From positions 1-40,000 of the forward strand of contig CAJNDS010000105.1 of NCBI GenBank assembly GCA_905221605.1: DNA of 40,000 bases, given 5' to 3'. Position 1 is the first letter of the stretch. Every line of letters begins with the position of its first letter. Of the stretch, positions 1-10,572 are shown piece after piece. The position numbers were made by a program, and so were the translations under genes. The DNA is from Symbiodinium natans (lineage: Eukaryota > Sar > Dinophyceae > Suessiales > Symbiodiniaceae). Below the pieces are notes generated by a model, which was given only the letters and a program-made list of their open reading frames with translations, was not told the DNA's origin and did no database searches.

Positions 1-329
1 CCGCCCCCCCCACGCAAAGAAAAGGTACAGAGAGAGCGGGTTCTGCCAAAGCAAGTGTGCAAAACACTAGGGGGTCCAGTTTGTTGACAGTGTGTGGCCC
101 GGCCTTGCGTGTTTCCGTGAGGGCGCTGACTGCGTAAGGGGAAGCGAGCAGAAATGTGGTTGGGGATTAGGGGAAATTGCAGTAGATTTCCCATACTAGG
201 ATTTGCACTACCCTATTTCTCTTGTTTTGGGGTGGCGGTAGGGGGTCGGCGGGCACGGTCCTTACAGTAAGCCCTAAGCTTTGAAGCCCCAACTCCAATA
301 GGCAGGCGTGGAGGTCTTTGAAACCTATA

Positions 330-492
330 CTTGGAGGTTCAGGTTACTAACCAATTATAACTGTACATGTAACCCACTCATAAGCCCCTTAAGTGCCCTA
401 ATATGCTTATAATTTGGGTTATAAGTACAGTTAAACCCTAAACCCTAAACCCTAAACCCTAATTTGGTTAATAAGTACCATGAACCTTCAAG
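330..492. mobile_element. Family H element with TATA duplication
   Basis: Termini CTTGGAGGTTCAGG and CATGAACCTTCAAG are imperfect inverted repeats, flanked by TATA at 326-329 and 493-496. The interior includes TTATAAGTACAG-type palindromic pieces and a CCCTAAA run. Related copies end at 22742 and 24972. Confidence 0.7.
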
Positions 493-569
493 TATAGTCG
501 GCTTAGGGTTTTTTGTTGGGATTGTAAGGTTCAGGTTGGCAGGGCTGAGCAAGTTCAAGGGGGAAACCA

Positions 570-677
570 GGGTTTAGGGTTTAATTAGGGTTTAGGGTTT
601 AGGGTTTAGGGTTGGTTTAGGGTTTAGGGTTTAGGGTTTAGGGTTTAGGGTTTAGGGTTTAGGGTTTAGGGTTTAGG
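570..677. repeat. Interstitial telomeric array, TTTAGGG orientation
   Basis: About 14 TTTAGGG units with two short interruptions. Similar short arrays recur throughout the window in both orientations. Confidence 0.95.
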
Positions 678-891
678 CCTCAAGTTCAAGCACTTTGCTG
701 TACAGGTTACCAGTATTGTCCCCCCACAAAGTGCATATTCACATGACTCGTAGTCCCCCCTTGCAACCGCCAGATCGTTATCGTATGAACCAGCTGAGCT
801 TGTACATCAGGCAGTCCCTGAGCTAAACCCTAAACCCTAAACCCTAAACCCTAAACCCTAAACCCTACACCCTACACCCTACACCCTACAG

Positions 892-966
892 GGTGTCGGC
901 CTTGACGTCGGCAGGACGGCTTTCTGGTCGGCATCTTGCCCCACTCTGACGCTCAACTGCGAAGTG
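892..966 (+). other. Candidate isolated exon
   Basis: A 75-bp GC-rich island. It is preceded by a C-rich telomeric run ending CTACAG and followed directly by GTTTAGGG, the same bracket seen around exons of the 31-38 kb gene. The frame GVGLDVGRTAFWSASC... is open for 25 codons. No family was recognised, and a chance open frame of this size is quite possible. Confidence 0.25.
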
Positions 967-1369
967 GTTTAGGGTTTAGGGTTTAGGGTTTAGGGTTTAG
1001 GGGTTCAGGGCTCCCCTTGGGGGGGGATCCGAAAAAACCAGAGCCCCCAAGTAATTCCCTATACTTCTACAGAGTCATTCTTGGTGCTCCTTCAGCCTGA
1101 CAACAAGGCCCGTTCCGGCTAGGGTTTATGGTTTGTAGGGTTTGGGGTTTTTAGGGTTTATAGGGTTTAGCGTTTATGGGGTTATAGGGTCTTTGGAGTT
1201 TAGGAAGAAGTGAAACTGCGCGTGGCCCTTGGGTATTTTGGGTAACAGGTTATAAGGCCCATCCCCTCATTTTACAACACCTTTTTACCCTAAACCCTAC
1301 ACCCTAAACCCCTTTGTAGGGTCATCTGACTTCAGGCATGAGAGGAGTGCGTGCGGTCAATACATCCTC

Positions 1370-1481
1370 CTAGGACCCAGAGTAGGCCCTGATTCCGTTT
1401 TTTTGGGGTGTAGGTTCCCTTCCAATCCCCTGTAGGCCACAAAGAGTACACTTATTATTCCTAGGTTACTCCTCGGTCTAG
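1370..1481. mobile_element. Family G element
   Basis: Body CTAGGACCCAGAGTAGG to TTACTCCTCGGTCTAG, flanks CCTC/TCTC. It matches the copies at 29339-29447 and 33094-33222. Confidence 0.65.
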
Positions 1482-3541
1482 TCTCTACCACTAAACCCTA
1501 ACCGCAGAACCTGTCTTCAACTGATTTTTCGATAGTTGCATTTTTTACGCATTGGGATATGTCTACCTGGAGTTCAGACATGTATGCTTACAGGCAAACA
1601 TCTACTTGTATACGTGTTATATAGTTGCTTATAGATCTGTTTATATCTACAAACATGTGAGCAGGTGCCCATTCTTCGCACATAAGGGTGGTGTTGTTGA
1701 ACACGTCGAAAGCCAGAACGATACGGGACGATTCTTGCAAGGACCCGGCTGCCTCAAGCCCTACATAAGGCTCTCTAAAGTCTAGGGCATAAATTTCAGG
1801 GTTTAGGGTAAAGGGCTGAGAGTCCGAAACGGCCCAGGACTTGCTGGAACGCGGTGCAACGCAACAGCCACCACGGTGAATGGGGCGCGCCTGTCGCAAG
1901 TCGACGGCGCGGTTTAGGTCCAGGGTTTCCGGGTTCTAGGGTGTTGCCAAGAAGACGTCGCTATATCTAACTGTCTTTCGATCCATACACATAGATATTA
2001 TATATGTGTTTTCATATACATATGTACATATATATGTATATACAATATGCACATGCAGAAAGAGGCCAAAGCGAATAGCCCCTCTAGCATCTTCACCAAC
2101 AAAGTCACAGAACATCCTGAGCCACCTTGATCCCCTAATTTTTCAAAGAAGCTACACTAAGCCCTATAAACCCTAGACTCTAAACCCTAAACCCGCGATC
2201 GCTTGCTAACGGCCTTGAGTTCACAACCGGCGCTTGAAAAGGCTCGACAGGTGTGCCCTTCCAAGGAACAGGATGGAACTTGCAGGTCTGTGAACCCCAA
2301 ACCCTAAACCCGAAACTCTAAACTCCAAACTCCAAGGAGCTGCTCCAGGCACTAAGCTCTTGATGATCCTTGGGTGGTGGTGTCGGTTGGGCATACGTCG
2401 TCAGTCATCATTTCCTCGGTCCTGACTGCTTAGAGGTTTCGAGGGCCTCTAGGGTCTCTAGGGTTTCTAGGGTTTCTAAAGTTTTCTAGGGTTTAGGGTT
2501 TAGGATTTGTGGCTTCTGGCAAGCCCTTGTCAACTGTAAACTTAGCCCTCGAAAGCGATAAACATCTACAAGCCCTTCGGGTTGAGAGGCTAGTTGTTGA
2601 TTCAAATCTTCTGGATGGCGCTGAGCATCACCTACCTAAGAGTTCATGTACCTATACAGTATATGCTTGGGCCCTAAAGCTACTCGATGGAAACCCCCTT
2701 AAGGCTCAAGCATGTATGCTATATCGGTACGTGGACCCTTCGGGCTAGTAGTTGCGCTAGTCACCTCTAGCTTCTGTGTGCGGTATGAGCCCCAGATTTT
2801 TCTTGATCGACCCGTACTGAAAAAGCAACTCGAGATGTTAGCGTGTTTGTGTGCCTGGCGCAGTTGGACCAGGGTCTACACAGGGACCGTGACTCTTGAT
2901 GGTTGCCGGGATAGGTTTACGTGTGTAGTGAAGACCTGCCGAATCCGGGGCTTTCGTGTTTTGGGTTCGGGGTTCCCCAACACCTCCTGCTCCCCTTACC
3001 CACCCCCCAAGAAACGAAGCCCACCGTTCGCACGTGTTGACGCCTCCGAGGCGTGAACATCGCAAGCAAGCTGTGGGCCTTGAGCCCAGACAGGTTTAGG
3101 GTTGAGCATGTAGGGTTCAGGGTTTAGGGCTTATGACACAGACGTTGAGGCCTCAACGTAGCCTTATTCACTTCTGGAAACTCAGCGATATGGCTTTATG
3201 GCTTTATGGCCTCATGGCTAAGAATTGCTTTTGTGGTGAAGTCGGTAGGATTAGCAATTCAGTTGAAGCACTTTTGGGGCTTCTAGACCACACGCGCGCG
3301 CAGTTGCCGTGCTTATCCTTCAAGGGGTTCACGGGTTCGAGGTGCCATTTGCTGCCGTAAAGCTGTACAAGCCCCAGACCTTTCTGCGTCTGCAGACGTG
3401 CTTGTCTAAGCCCTCGTAATTGATCAAACTTAGCACGGAGATCGTTAAGTATTGTGCGCTGACGACATGTAGCTTGAGATGCACACTTGGAGCTTCTGCC
3501 CTGGGTTACGTACTGCTTCTTTTGACTTCTAGAACCTAGTT

Positions 3542-3546
3542 TAGGA
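3542..3546 (+). promoter_or_regulatory. Possible spliced-leader trans-splice acceptor
   Basis: A pyrimidine-containing stretch ends in TTTAG followed by G, 15 nt before the peptidase ATG. Dinoflagellate mRNAs are trans-spliced to a 22-nt leader at such AG sites. The position and the AG/G context fit, but any nearby AG could serve (another lies at about 3532). Confidence 0.3.
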
Positions 3547-3559
3547 CCATCATTCTGCC

Positions 3560-5715
3560 ATGGCCAAGAGGAAGGCTCCCCCCACTGTCGACGAGTTCAT
3601 CAACCAGGTCAACCGGGAGTATGAGCAGGTTCACAAGGCCTATGAGGACAACTTCTGGGCCACCAAGATGGACCTGAAAGGGTGCTCCACCGACGCTCTC
3701 ACGAAGACGAAGGCTGACCTTGACAACTTCCTGGGCGACACGGAGCTCCTGTCCCAAGTGGAGGACTTCTTGAAGACAGGTAGCCTCTCTGCTGAGCAGA
3801 GCAAGGTCCTGCAATGCTTCCAGAGGACCTTCAAGTGCTACATTGTGACAGACCCCGAAGCTCTGGCCATCCGTGCGCAGCTGACGGAACTGCAGGCCGA
3901 ACTGGCTCAAGACCGCAACAAGATGAACTTGGGCTCCTTGGGGGTTGCAGTGAACGAGTTGGGGGGGTCATAAAACTGCCGTCAACATCAGCGCGAGACA
4001 GTCCCTGTCTCCCTAAGAAGGGTTTATGTTCCATGCTCATTCTACGATAAGCGCTACTCTCTAGGGCATAGATGGACCCGAACCCCGTTTAGGGTCCATG
4101 CAGTTCCCAAGGCTACACAAACCCTGCGGACGGCGCGTTCATCAAGGCCAGCAGCGTTCAGCTGCGCACCACGATGCGCACCTCGGCGGACCCCAAGGTG
4201 CGGAAGGCGTGCTTCGACGGTATGAACCTTGGGGACGAAATGAACCCTAAAAGGGTTTATGGTTCATATGCCTTAATAGGGATTATAGTAGTAATTATAG
4301 GGTATATGACCCCAATTTTAGGGTTCATTTGGTCCCCAAGGAACGGCATCGGCGCCTTCGTGGTCGAGAAGTTCTGTGAGATTATCAAGCTCCGGAATCG
4401 CCTCGCACGGAGGCTGGGGTACATCGACTACTACGACATGAAGGTGCAGCAGGCTGAGGGGATGTCGAAGGCGGAGCTTTTCGTCGTGCTGGACGACCTT
4501 GAAGTCAAGACGCGCCCTGTGATGGTGAAGGCGCGCGAGACGCTTGCGAAGGAGAAAGGGCCCGAGGCGCTGCTGCCGGAGAACATGGGGTACTACCTGT
4601 CGGGAGATGTCACGAAGCTGAAGGACCCATTCTTCCCTTTCCAGACAGCCGTCGATGTATGGGCTCGTTCCTTTGCTGGCATGGGCATCAAGTACCGGGG
4701 CGCGACGATGCGGCTGGACTTGTGCGACCGGCCTGGGAAGTACTCCAATGGCTTTTGCCATTGGCCGCAGCCCGCGTGGCAGTCAGTGGATGGATGGGTT
4801 CCCTCTACGGCCAATTTCACCAGCCTGGCAAGCCCAAGTCAGGTGGGGTCTGGCCTGACGGCCATCACCACGCTGATGCACGAGGCAGGGCACGCAGCAC
4901 ACTTTGCCAATGTCCTCCAAGGTTCCCCGCTCTTCTCGCAGGAGCGGGCGCCGACATCGGTTGCGTATGCCGAGAACCAGAGTATGTTTCTAGACTCGCT
5001 GGTGGGTGACGCTGCGTGGATCGGGCGCTATGGGTACAGTGTCGCCGGCGAGGTCCTCCCGTGGTCTATCCTCGAGCAAGACATCCGCGCAACGCACAAC
5101 TACAAGGTCTTCACACTGCGGGGGATGCTCGCAGTGCCCTTCTACGAGAAGGCGCTGTACGAACTCCCGGAGGCGGATGTCACACCAGCACGCATCACCG
5201 CCCTCGCGGCGGAGACGGAGAACAGCATCCAGGGCGGGCTCAGTGGCCGCCCGCTGCTAGCGGTACCGCACATCCTCAGCGACGAGAGCAGCGCGTACTA
5301 CCATGGCTACGTTCTCGCCGAGATGTCGGTCCACCAGACCCGCAAGCACTTCCTAAGCAGATACGGAACCATTGTGGACAACCCGCAGGTCGGAAAAGAC
5401 CTAGCCGAGGTGTACTGGAAACCGGGGAACAGCGTGATGTTCCTCGACTTGGTGCAGCAGCTCACAGGGAAGCCCTTGCGTGCGGACGCATGGGTGGAGG
5501 AGCTCGCCCAGGACGTCGAGACCGTCGTGGCCGAAGAGCGTAAGGAGTACGATGCGGCCATCAAGGCAGGACCGAAGATCAAGGCAGGGACAGCGGTCGA
5601 TCTTGACATGCGCATCCTTTTGGTGCACGGAGATGAAGTCGTGGCCGACAGCAGCGAACCAGGTGGGCTGCCAGCGGCTTGCGCCAAGTATGAGGGGTGG
5701 CTGAAGAAGCTTTAG
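3560..5715 (+). CDS. M3-family zinc metallopeptidase (oligopeptidase-like), 3 exons
   Basis: Proposed exons are 3560-3932, 4112-4223 and 4341-5715. They sum to 1860 nt, exactly 620 codons, giving 619 aa and a TAG stop. The family hydrolyses oligopeptides using one zinc ion. Seen: HEAGH at about residues 342-346 (two zinc His plus the catalytic Glu), then AENQSMFLD with the likely third ligand Glu373, and a later YYHGY segment that may match the substrate-binding Tyr region. The N-terminal 120 residues are helical and charged. No signal peptide is seen, so a cytosolic role is inferred. An in-frame TAG at 3542-3544 precedes ATG 3560, so this is the first usable start. Intron 1 uses a GC donor and intron 2 a GA donor; both are repeat elements with 4-bp target duplications. 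Intron 2 is 117 bp and open in frame, so unspliced reading also continues. The family call is firm; the exact subfamily is not. Confidence 0.88.
3933..4111 (+). mobile_element. Peptidase intron 1: diverged family A inverted-repeat element
   Basis: A 179-bp intron with GC donor and AAG acceptor, followed by exon G. The flanking 4-mers are GCTC (3933-3936) and GCTA (4112-4115), a near-perfect 4-bp target duplication. The element body 3937-4111 starts CTTGGGGGTTGCAG and ends CAGTTCCCAAG, which are imperfect inverted termini. Internal pieces (AAGGGTTTATG, TTTAGGGTCCATG) match family A at 4228-4340. Removal joins TTG-GGC-TAC-ACA and keeps the frame. Confidence 0.75.
4224..4340 (+). mobile_element. 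Peptidase intron 2: family A element with GAAC target duplication
   Basis: The element 4228-4340 has near-perfect inverted termini of about 25 bp (CTTGGGGACGAAATGAACCC against its complement, one mismatch) and is flanked by GAAC at 4224-4227 and 4341-4344. Splicing from GA at 4224 to AAG at 4340 removes one GAAC plus the element and restores GAC-GGT-ATG-AAC-GGC. The intron is 117 bp, a multiple of three without stops. A retained transcript would add 39 mostly hydrophobic residues. Confidence 0.82.
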
Positions 5716-5923
5716 TAAGCTGTAGAGTCTATTAGTTAAGGAACGCTTACGAGTTGCAATGGGTTGCAGCTGCTGTGGCGCGCCGCACTTTCAAGCCAAA
5801 ACAACTTGCAGCAGGTTCCAAGCAGGAATCCTTTTAAGCTTTCAAAGCCCTGACTTAACTACTGCACCGATCACAGCTAAGGACTTTCAGGGCCGATCAT
5901 CTCACCCCCCCCCCCGCCCCGAA

Positions 5924-6030
5924 GGGTTTAGGGTTTAGGGTTAGGGTTTAGGGTTTAGGGTTTATTTAGGGTTTAGGGTTTAGGGTTTAGGGTTTAGGGT
6001 TTAGGGTTTAGGGTTTAGGCTTTACGGTCT
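5924..6030. repeat. Interstitial telomeric array, TTTAGGG orientation
   Basis: About 14 units of TTTAGGG with a single TTAGGG and a TTTATTTAGGG variant. Confidence 0.95.
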
Positions 6031-6432
6031 AGGGTCGGGTTTAGGGTTTTATAGGCTTTAGGGGTTCACGTCAGGACATGCAGCATGAACACTTGGCAGT
6101 GTAGAAGCGTTCGGAGACACAGCAAGGTCCCCCGGAGATGAGAACCTAGAGTTGGGAACTCATATAGGGGTGTAGGGTTTAGGGTTTAGGGTTTAGGGCC
6201 TCAAGCTCTATACGAAGCAGGTTTTATCTTGCTGGTGAGCGCATGTAGGGCTCCTTATAGATTTTTGTGAGTGTATGTCTTTTCGGGGCACTAGCAATAC
6301 AAGATCGACTTCATATGCCCATTGGCATTTTGTAGACCATACACCCCTCATTTGCGTCTCATCTCTCTTCCAAGGCTAAGGCCGGGGTTTAGGAACATAG
6401 GGGACCCCCTAAAAGTAGCCACCCCAAATAGT

Positions 6433-6612
6433 AGGATCCCTATAGTAGGGAACCCCAAAAAGTATTTTATAGACACCTTAAACCCTGAACCCTCAACCCT
6501 AAACCCGAAACACAAAACCCTAAGGATCCCTATAGTAGGGAACCCGAAAAAGTATTTTATAGACACCTTAAACCCTGAACCCTCAACCCTAAACCCGAAA
6601 CACAAAACCCTA
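6433..6612. repeat. 90-bp tandem duplication
   Basis: Two copies (6433-6522, 6523-6612) begin AGGATCCCTATAGTAGGGAA and end in degenerate CCCTAAA units. They differ at about one base, so the duplication is recent. The start resembles the centre of family E. Confidence 0.9.
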
Positions 6613-7366
6613 AACCCTACACCCTAATCCCTAAACTCTAAACCCTAAACCCTAAACCTTCAGTTGGGCATCATTTCCTTTCCAAGGCTAGGGCCTAGAA
6701 ACCTGGCTTGGGCGGCTGCGTGGTGCTGGCAGCTCGAAGTCTGGCGCTCGGAGTTTTTAGGGCTTGCCTAGAGAGTAGCCCCTAAACCCTAAACCCTAAA
6801 CCCTAAACCCTACACCCTACACCCTAAACCCTAAACCCTAAACCCTAAACCCTAAAAACCCTAAACCACTTATGCCTTGATAAAGGGTGGATACTCTGTA
6901 TCTTCCTATTTCGGTGCGCTGAAAGTGGGCTTGAGACGTGACCCCAGTGCGACCTCATAGGAGACCCCTCACTCGCTCCTGTAAGGGCAAATGCACCCCA
7001 GAACATTGGTACAACTCCCTCCTTTGAGGGTTCAGGGTTTAGGGTTAGGGTTTAGGGTTTAGGGTTTAAGGTTTAAGGTTTAGGGTTTAGGGTTTAGGGT
7101 TTAGGGTTTAGGGTTTAAGGTATGCAGGTTACCCTGGGGAGGGTTTAGGGTACCCACCAAGCAGAGTTACGGAACCCCAAGCCGCACAGCCCAAACAGTT
7201 CCTGACCGTGTCTCGGCCACATACGTTATCATATGATTGGGGCTGTTATATAGTGTCATGTACATCCCAAGGTTTGGAGTTCAGTTCATTTCCGAATTAT
7301 GGGTTTTACGGATGAGCGTGTCAAGGCTCGTCGATTTGTCCCTTACACGCATGGGGCCTTCCTAAA

Positions 7367-7395
7367 CCCCCAGCAGTTTTGGGCTGCAACTCAGT
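7367..7395 (+). promoter_or_regulatory. Conserved upstream block of paralogue A
   Basis: A CAGCAGTTTTGGGCTGCA block sits about 50-70 nt before the ATG. It is the diverged equivalent of the blocks upstream of B and C. It may be a 5' leader, a promoter element or a relic spliced leader. Confidence 0.35.
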
Positions 7396-7439
7396 CATAA
7401 CCCCCCTTCATCGCTCGACCGAAAGCGACAAGCTTTTGA

Positions 7440-9235
7440 ATGGCCCGGATTCTCCGGGCCCTGGTGGCAGCTACCTTCTGTGCTGCTTGCCTGGGGGATT
7501 ATGTCGAGGCAGACTGCAAGGAAGCAGACAGCCCAGGCCTGGCGTTCATCCAGGCGAAGGCGCTAGCGCGGGACAGCGCCGCCGCGAAGAAGGAGGTGGA
7601 GTACCGTTGGTCTTCGGGTCGCGGCAACTTCCCCGACTATGGTGTGGCCAAAGACACGGCACCTTTCGACCTCCCCGCTCGGTTCGCTTGGAGCTGGTCT
7701 CATCCGCTTGGAAGGTTCCACACCCTGACGTACGGCACCGTCATCGACCACCTGAGCAATGTCTACCTTAGTGGAGCAGATGGAATCCGAAAGTTTGATC
7801 CGAGTGGCAAACTGTTATGGGAGTACGCGTCGCTGCCTGCCGAGATGATGGATGCCCCTTCCCTGTTCAACGGAACGATCTACGGAAGTGACACGCACGG
7901 GAACGTGGTCGCCCTGAACATGGAAGATGGCAAGGTGGAGTGGAAGACCCATGTTTCCGATGCCATCTGCCAGGACAACGGTTTCACCATGGCCAAGGAC
8001 GGTGTGGTCCTTGCAGCCAGCGATTGCCGCGAGCCCTCCCCCAACGGAGAGTCCAACCATTTGGTCAAGGCCCTGAACGCCAGCACCGGCAAACAGCTCT
8101 GGACCTATGCGCCTGACACTGCCATTTGGAACTTCCTGCCTCTTTTTGTAGACGAGGGCGACTTCGTGTTTCAAGACATGACTGGCAAGGCCTACCGACT
8201 GCATCTGCACACCGGCCATGTGATTTGGAAGAGCGGCGGCAAGGAAGGCACTTGGACAGATGGCAGCGCGGCGGTGGGCAATGGCATGGTTTTCGCAGTG
8301 AACAACAATCACATGCCCCCAAATGCGTTTTACAGCGAATACAATCCTGGCACGCTGAGTGCATACAACCTCAGTACCGGCAAGCTGGTCTGGAAAGTGG
8401 TGACTCAGCGACCACCCAACAATGCTCCTGCCGTGGGCAAGGTGAAGAATCTGCCCGGCATGTCCGTGGTCATGCCCCTGTGCCAGCAGGTGCAGCAAGG
8501 AGCCTTCTGCGATGTCCATGTTTACAACGCAGACACTGGAGACTTGCGGTGGGTCTTCCATGGGCCGGCACAGGCGGGCCCCTATCAAGCAGGAGACCTT
8601 GAAGGTATGGACATCCGCAGGTGCCGTGGCTTAAGCTGCCATGAAACCATATATGGGGGTTTACGGACATAAGAGACCCCGAAATATGGACCCCATAGTA
8701 GGATTCCCTTTTAAATCTTCCGAAGGACCCCAATAAGGTACCCCTAATTACGGACACCCCCCGTATACCTTCCACTGCCTGTGATTTTTTATAAGCGCTG
8801 AATGTTATCCTCCTTGCAGCATCAATGCAGACCATGAGCCTTCCACGGATCACGTGCTCCACAAGATTTTAATTATATCCTTGGGAAGTATTTCTTTTTT
8901 TGTTTATATAAAACCCAAGAGGATATTAGAAATAGTTGTTTTTGATTAAGGTTCTAAGGGGAGTATTGTCAAGGAGCTCCGGCGTCCGCCCGACGTGCCT
9001 ACCCAACGGCTGGAGCGCGCCCACCATCGATGCCGAGGGGACAGTCTTCGTCGGCCACGAAGATGGAAACTTCTACGCCCTGCGCGACATGGACGGCGAC
9101 GGCACGATCTTTGGAGATGATGAGTCGCAGATTTATGACACCAAAGCAGCATTCGCTGGATCCTCTTCACCGGCAGTTGCTCCAGGCATACTGGCAATTG
9201 CTTCCTGCGACTCTCTCTTCGTGTTCAAGAAATGA
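7440..9235 (+). CDS. Secreted PQQ-type beta-propeller protein, paralogue A
   Basis: Exons 7440-8620 and 8974-9235 give 1443 nt, 480 aa. The first ~20 residues (MARILRALVAATFCAACLG) form a hydrophobic signal peptide, so export or endomembrane location is inferred. The body is a run of propeller blades of the form strand-DG-V-x-ALxxxTGKxxW, for example GNVVALNMEDGKVEWK, VKALNASTGKQLWTY, LSAYNLSTGKLVWK and VHVYNADTGDLRWVF. These resemble PQQ-enzyme repeats. The C-terminal exon carries GWSAPTIDAEGTVFVGHEDG and an acidic DMDGDG loop that could bind calcium. No catalytic residues are identified and the ligand is unknown. The single phase-2 intron (8621-8973, GT-AG) is shared with B and C and so is ancestral, but here it is enlarged by nested repeats. 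First of three tandem copies. Confidence 0.85.
8650..8770. mobile_element. Family E inverted-repeat element nested in an intron
   Basis: The left end ATATATGGGGGTTTACGGAC mirrors the right end TACGGACACCCCCCGTATA. The same consensus recurs at 28496-28622 and 9540-9655, and half of it at 31250-31335. Exact ends and target duplication are unclear. Confidence 0.6.
8879..8950. mobile_element. AT-rich insert (tentative family I)
   Basis: It begins TCCTTGGGAAGTAT and closes near TTTTTGATTAA. The same two anchors flank an AT microsatellite at about 29696-29822. The second copy suggests a small mobile unit, but the internal sequence is low-complexity. Confidence 0.35.
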
Positions 9236-9539
9236 TGTAGCTGGTATCAGCGATTTTGCAGCCCCCCTCATAAGTAGGCGGGGCGTCTTCATGGGAGTCC
9301 AAAAAAACACGTGCCCGCGTGCTGCTTGCATGGGAGCGCAGTGCTTTAAACCCAAGCTTCCCGAAGCAACCTTTTCGGTGCCCTGCGCTGCTCCTATGAA
9401 ATCCCCCCCCCCCCCCCCCCAAAACCCAAGCCGTAAGCCCTAAGCCATGCAAGCTGTGCATTCATGGAGCTTCGTACGCAGCTGTCACCTCTGACGGAGG
9501 CGGCAGGTCACAGCAAAATCTGCCTAAACCCTAGAAAAC

Positions 9540-9655
9540 CCAAATGGGGGTTTCCGACACTAGGGGTACCCTTGTTGGGGGTCCCTTTACGGGATTCTAT
9601 TCTATTTGGGGCAAATAGAGGGGTACCCGTATTTTGGGAAATACCCTGTGCCCTA
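9540..9655. mobile_element. Family E element, diverged
   Basis: Shares AATGGGGGTTTCCGA at its left with the copy at 28496 and an internal GGGGTCCC-type centre. The right terminus is degraded. Confidence 0.45.
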
Positions 9656-10477
9656 AAGGGTTAAGGGTTCACCTCAAGTGCCAGAAACTTAATTCGTCGT
9701 GGGGCTCTTCCTATAAAGCAAATTCTCGGTTTTTTTCGGCAACTTACATTGCACAATGTCGTGGCTCCCAGAGTGAGGGTTTAGGCTTTACTTACGGGTT
9801 CTTAGTAAGGAATGAGAGCATGAGGTACCCTTTACTTGATTTTATTTTTTGATTGTAATTTTTATTTTTTAAATATTTATCACATATATAGCTAATATAT
9901 GTATATATATATATATGCCCGAAACCCCGAAGCGGCTGACAACTTAGGTTTTTAGCGTTCCAGGCTCTAAGGGTTTAGGGCCTCATCCCAGGAACCCTTG
10001 ATGACTCAAAGCCCTCAGAGTCTTAACTCTTAGTGGCTTATAGGGTTTAGGGCCAACACACAAGGGGCAGGCCCCGAAGAAGTAAGCCTTTCTTTTTGAT
10101 TTCCCGTTCAAACCCTAAACCCTAAATCCAGGCCCTAGACCCTAGACCCTAAAGCCTAAACCCTTACTGCAAATGGTCCCCTGGCAGTTTCCTTAAGGAG
10201 AAGGGGAGGGGACAAAGAGCTCAATGTTCCCTCGCATTCAACGTTCCCCAAGCTTGCGCACCTTAAGGACCCGATTTCGGGGGTTGAGGGTTTATATAGG
10301 GTTTAGGGTTTAGCAAACCTGAGTTTTGGGTTTATGGTATACAGCGCTTTCAAGCACTCGTACTCGGTACCAAAGGCGCTCCAAGGCGTATTGCAAAGTA
10401 CAGGACAAGCATACTTCGTGACGGGGAGAGAAACGCGAACACCAACCTGCACAGCTTGTTTCTGCTTCAGGGTTTAG

Positions 10478-10572
10478 GGTTTAGGGTTTATAGGGTTTTG
10501 GGTTTATAGGGTTTATAGGGTTTATAGGGTTTATAGGGTTTATAGGGTTTATAGGGTTTATAGGGTTTAGGG
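10478..10572. repeat. Variant telomeric array (TTTATAGGG)
   Basis: About eight copies of a 9-bp TTTATAGGG variant in tandem, distinct from the 7-bp canonical unit. This suggests local amplification rather than telomere addition. Confidence 0.85.

Larger units (their letters stand above)
1..3541. other. Repeat-rich region upstream of the peptidase
   Basis: Holds telomeric arrays in both orientations, family H and G elements, an AT microsatellite at about 1987-2045 and short open frames (up to 114 codons at 2712-3056) without recognisable motifs or conserved codon pattern. No gene call is supported beyond the exon candidate at 892-966. Confidence 0.6.
5716..7439. other. Intergenic repeat region, peptidase to paralogue A
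   Basis: Contains a C homopolymer near 5909, telomeric arrays at about 5924-6030, 6780-6865 and 7025-7120, and a 90-bp tandem duplication. No coding signal is seen. Confidence 0.65.
8621..8973 (+). other. Ancestral propeller intron in copy A, enlarged by nested repeats
   Basis: GT-AG, 353 bp, phase 2. A segment around 8790-8860 (AAGCGCTGAATGT, CTTGCAGCAT) matches intron 5 of paralogue C (18226-18378, 153 bp) and more weakly the intron of B (12541-12657, 117 bp). The extra length comes from a family E inverted-repeat element at about 8650-8770 and an AT-rich insert at about 8879-8950. Confidence 0.7.

Noticed and set aside
4174-5715. Reading the peptidase as one continuous open frame from ATG 4174
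   Set aside because: It would skip the N-terminal domain at 3560-3932 and include the family A element. Splicing at 3933-4111 and 4224-4340 gives a colinear 619-aa protein with exact frame closure.
6322-6627. 101-codon open frame over the 90-bp duplication
   Set aside because: It consists of degenerate CCCTAAA translation (LNPEPSTLNPK) and the duplicated unit; no coding character.
7815-8588. Long minus-strand open frames opposite the propeller genes (also 11465-12481 and 16918-17535)
   Set aside because: They mirror the plus-strand coding sequence, have no domain signal, and recur in all three paralogues only because the plus strand is conserved.
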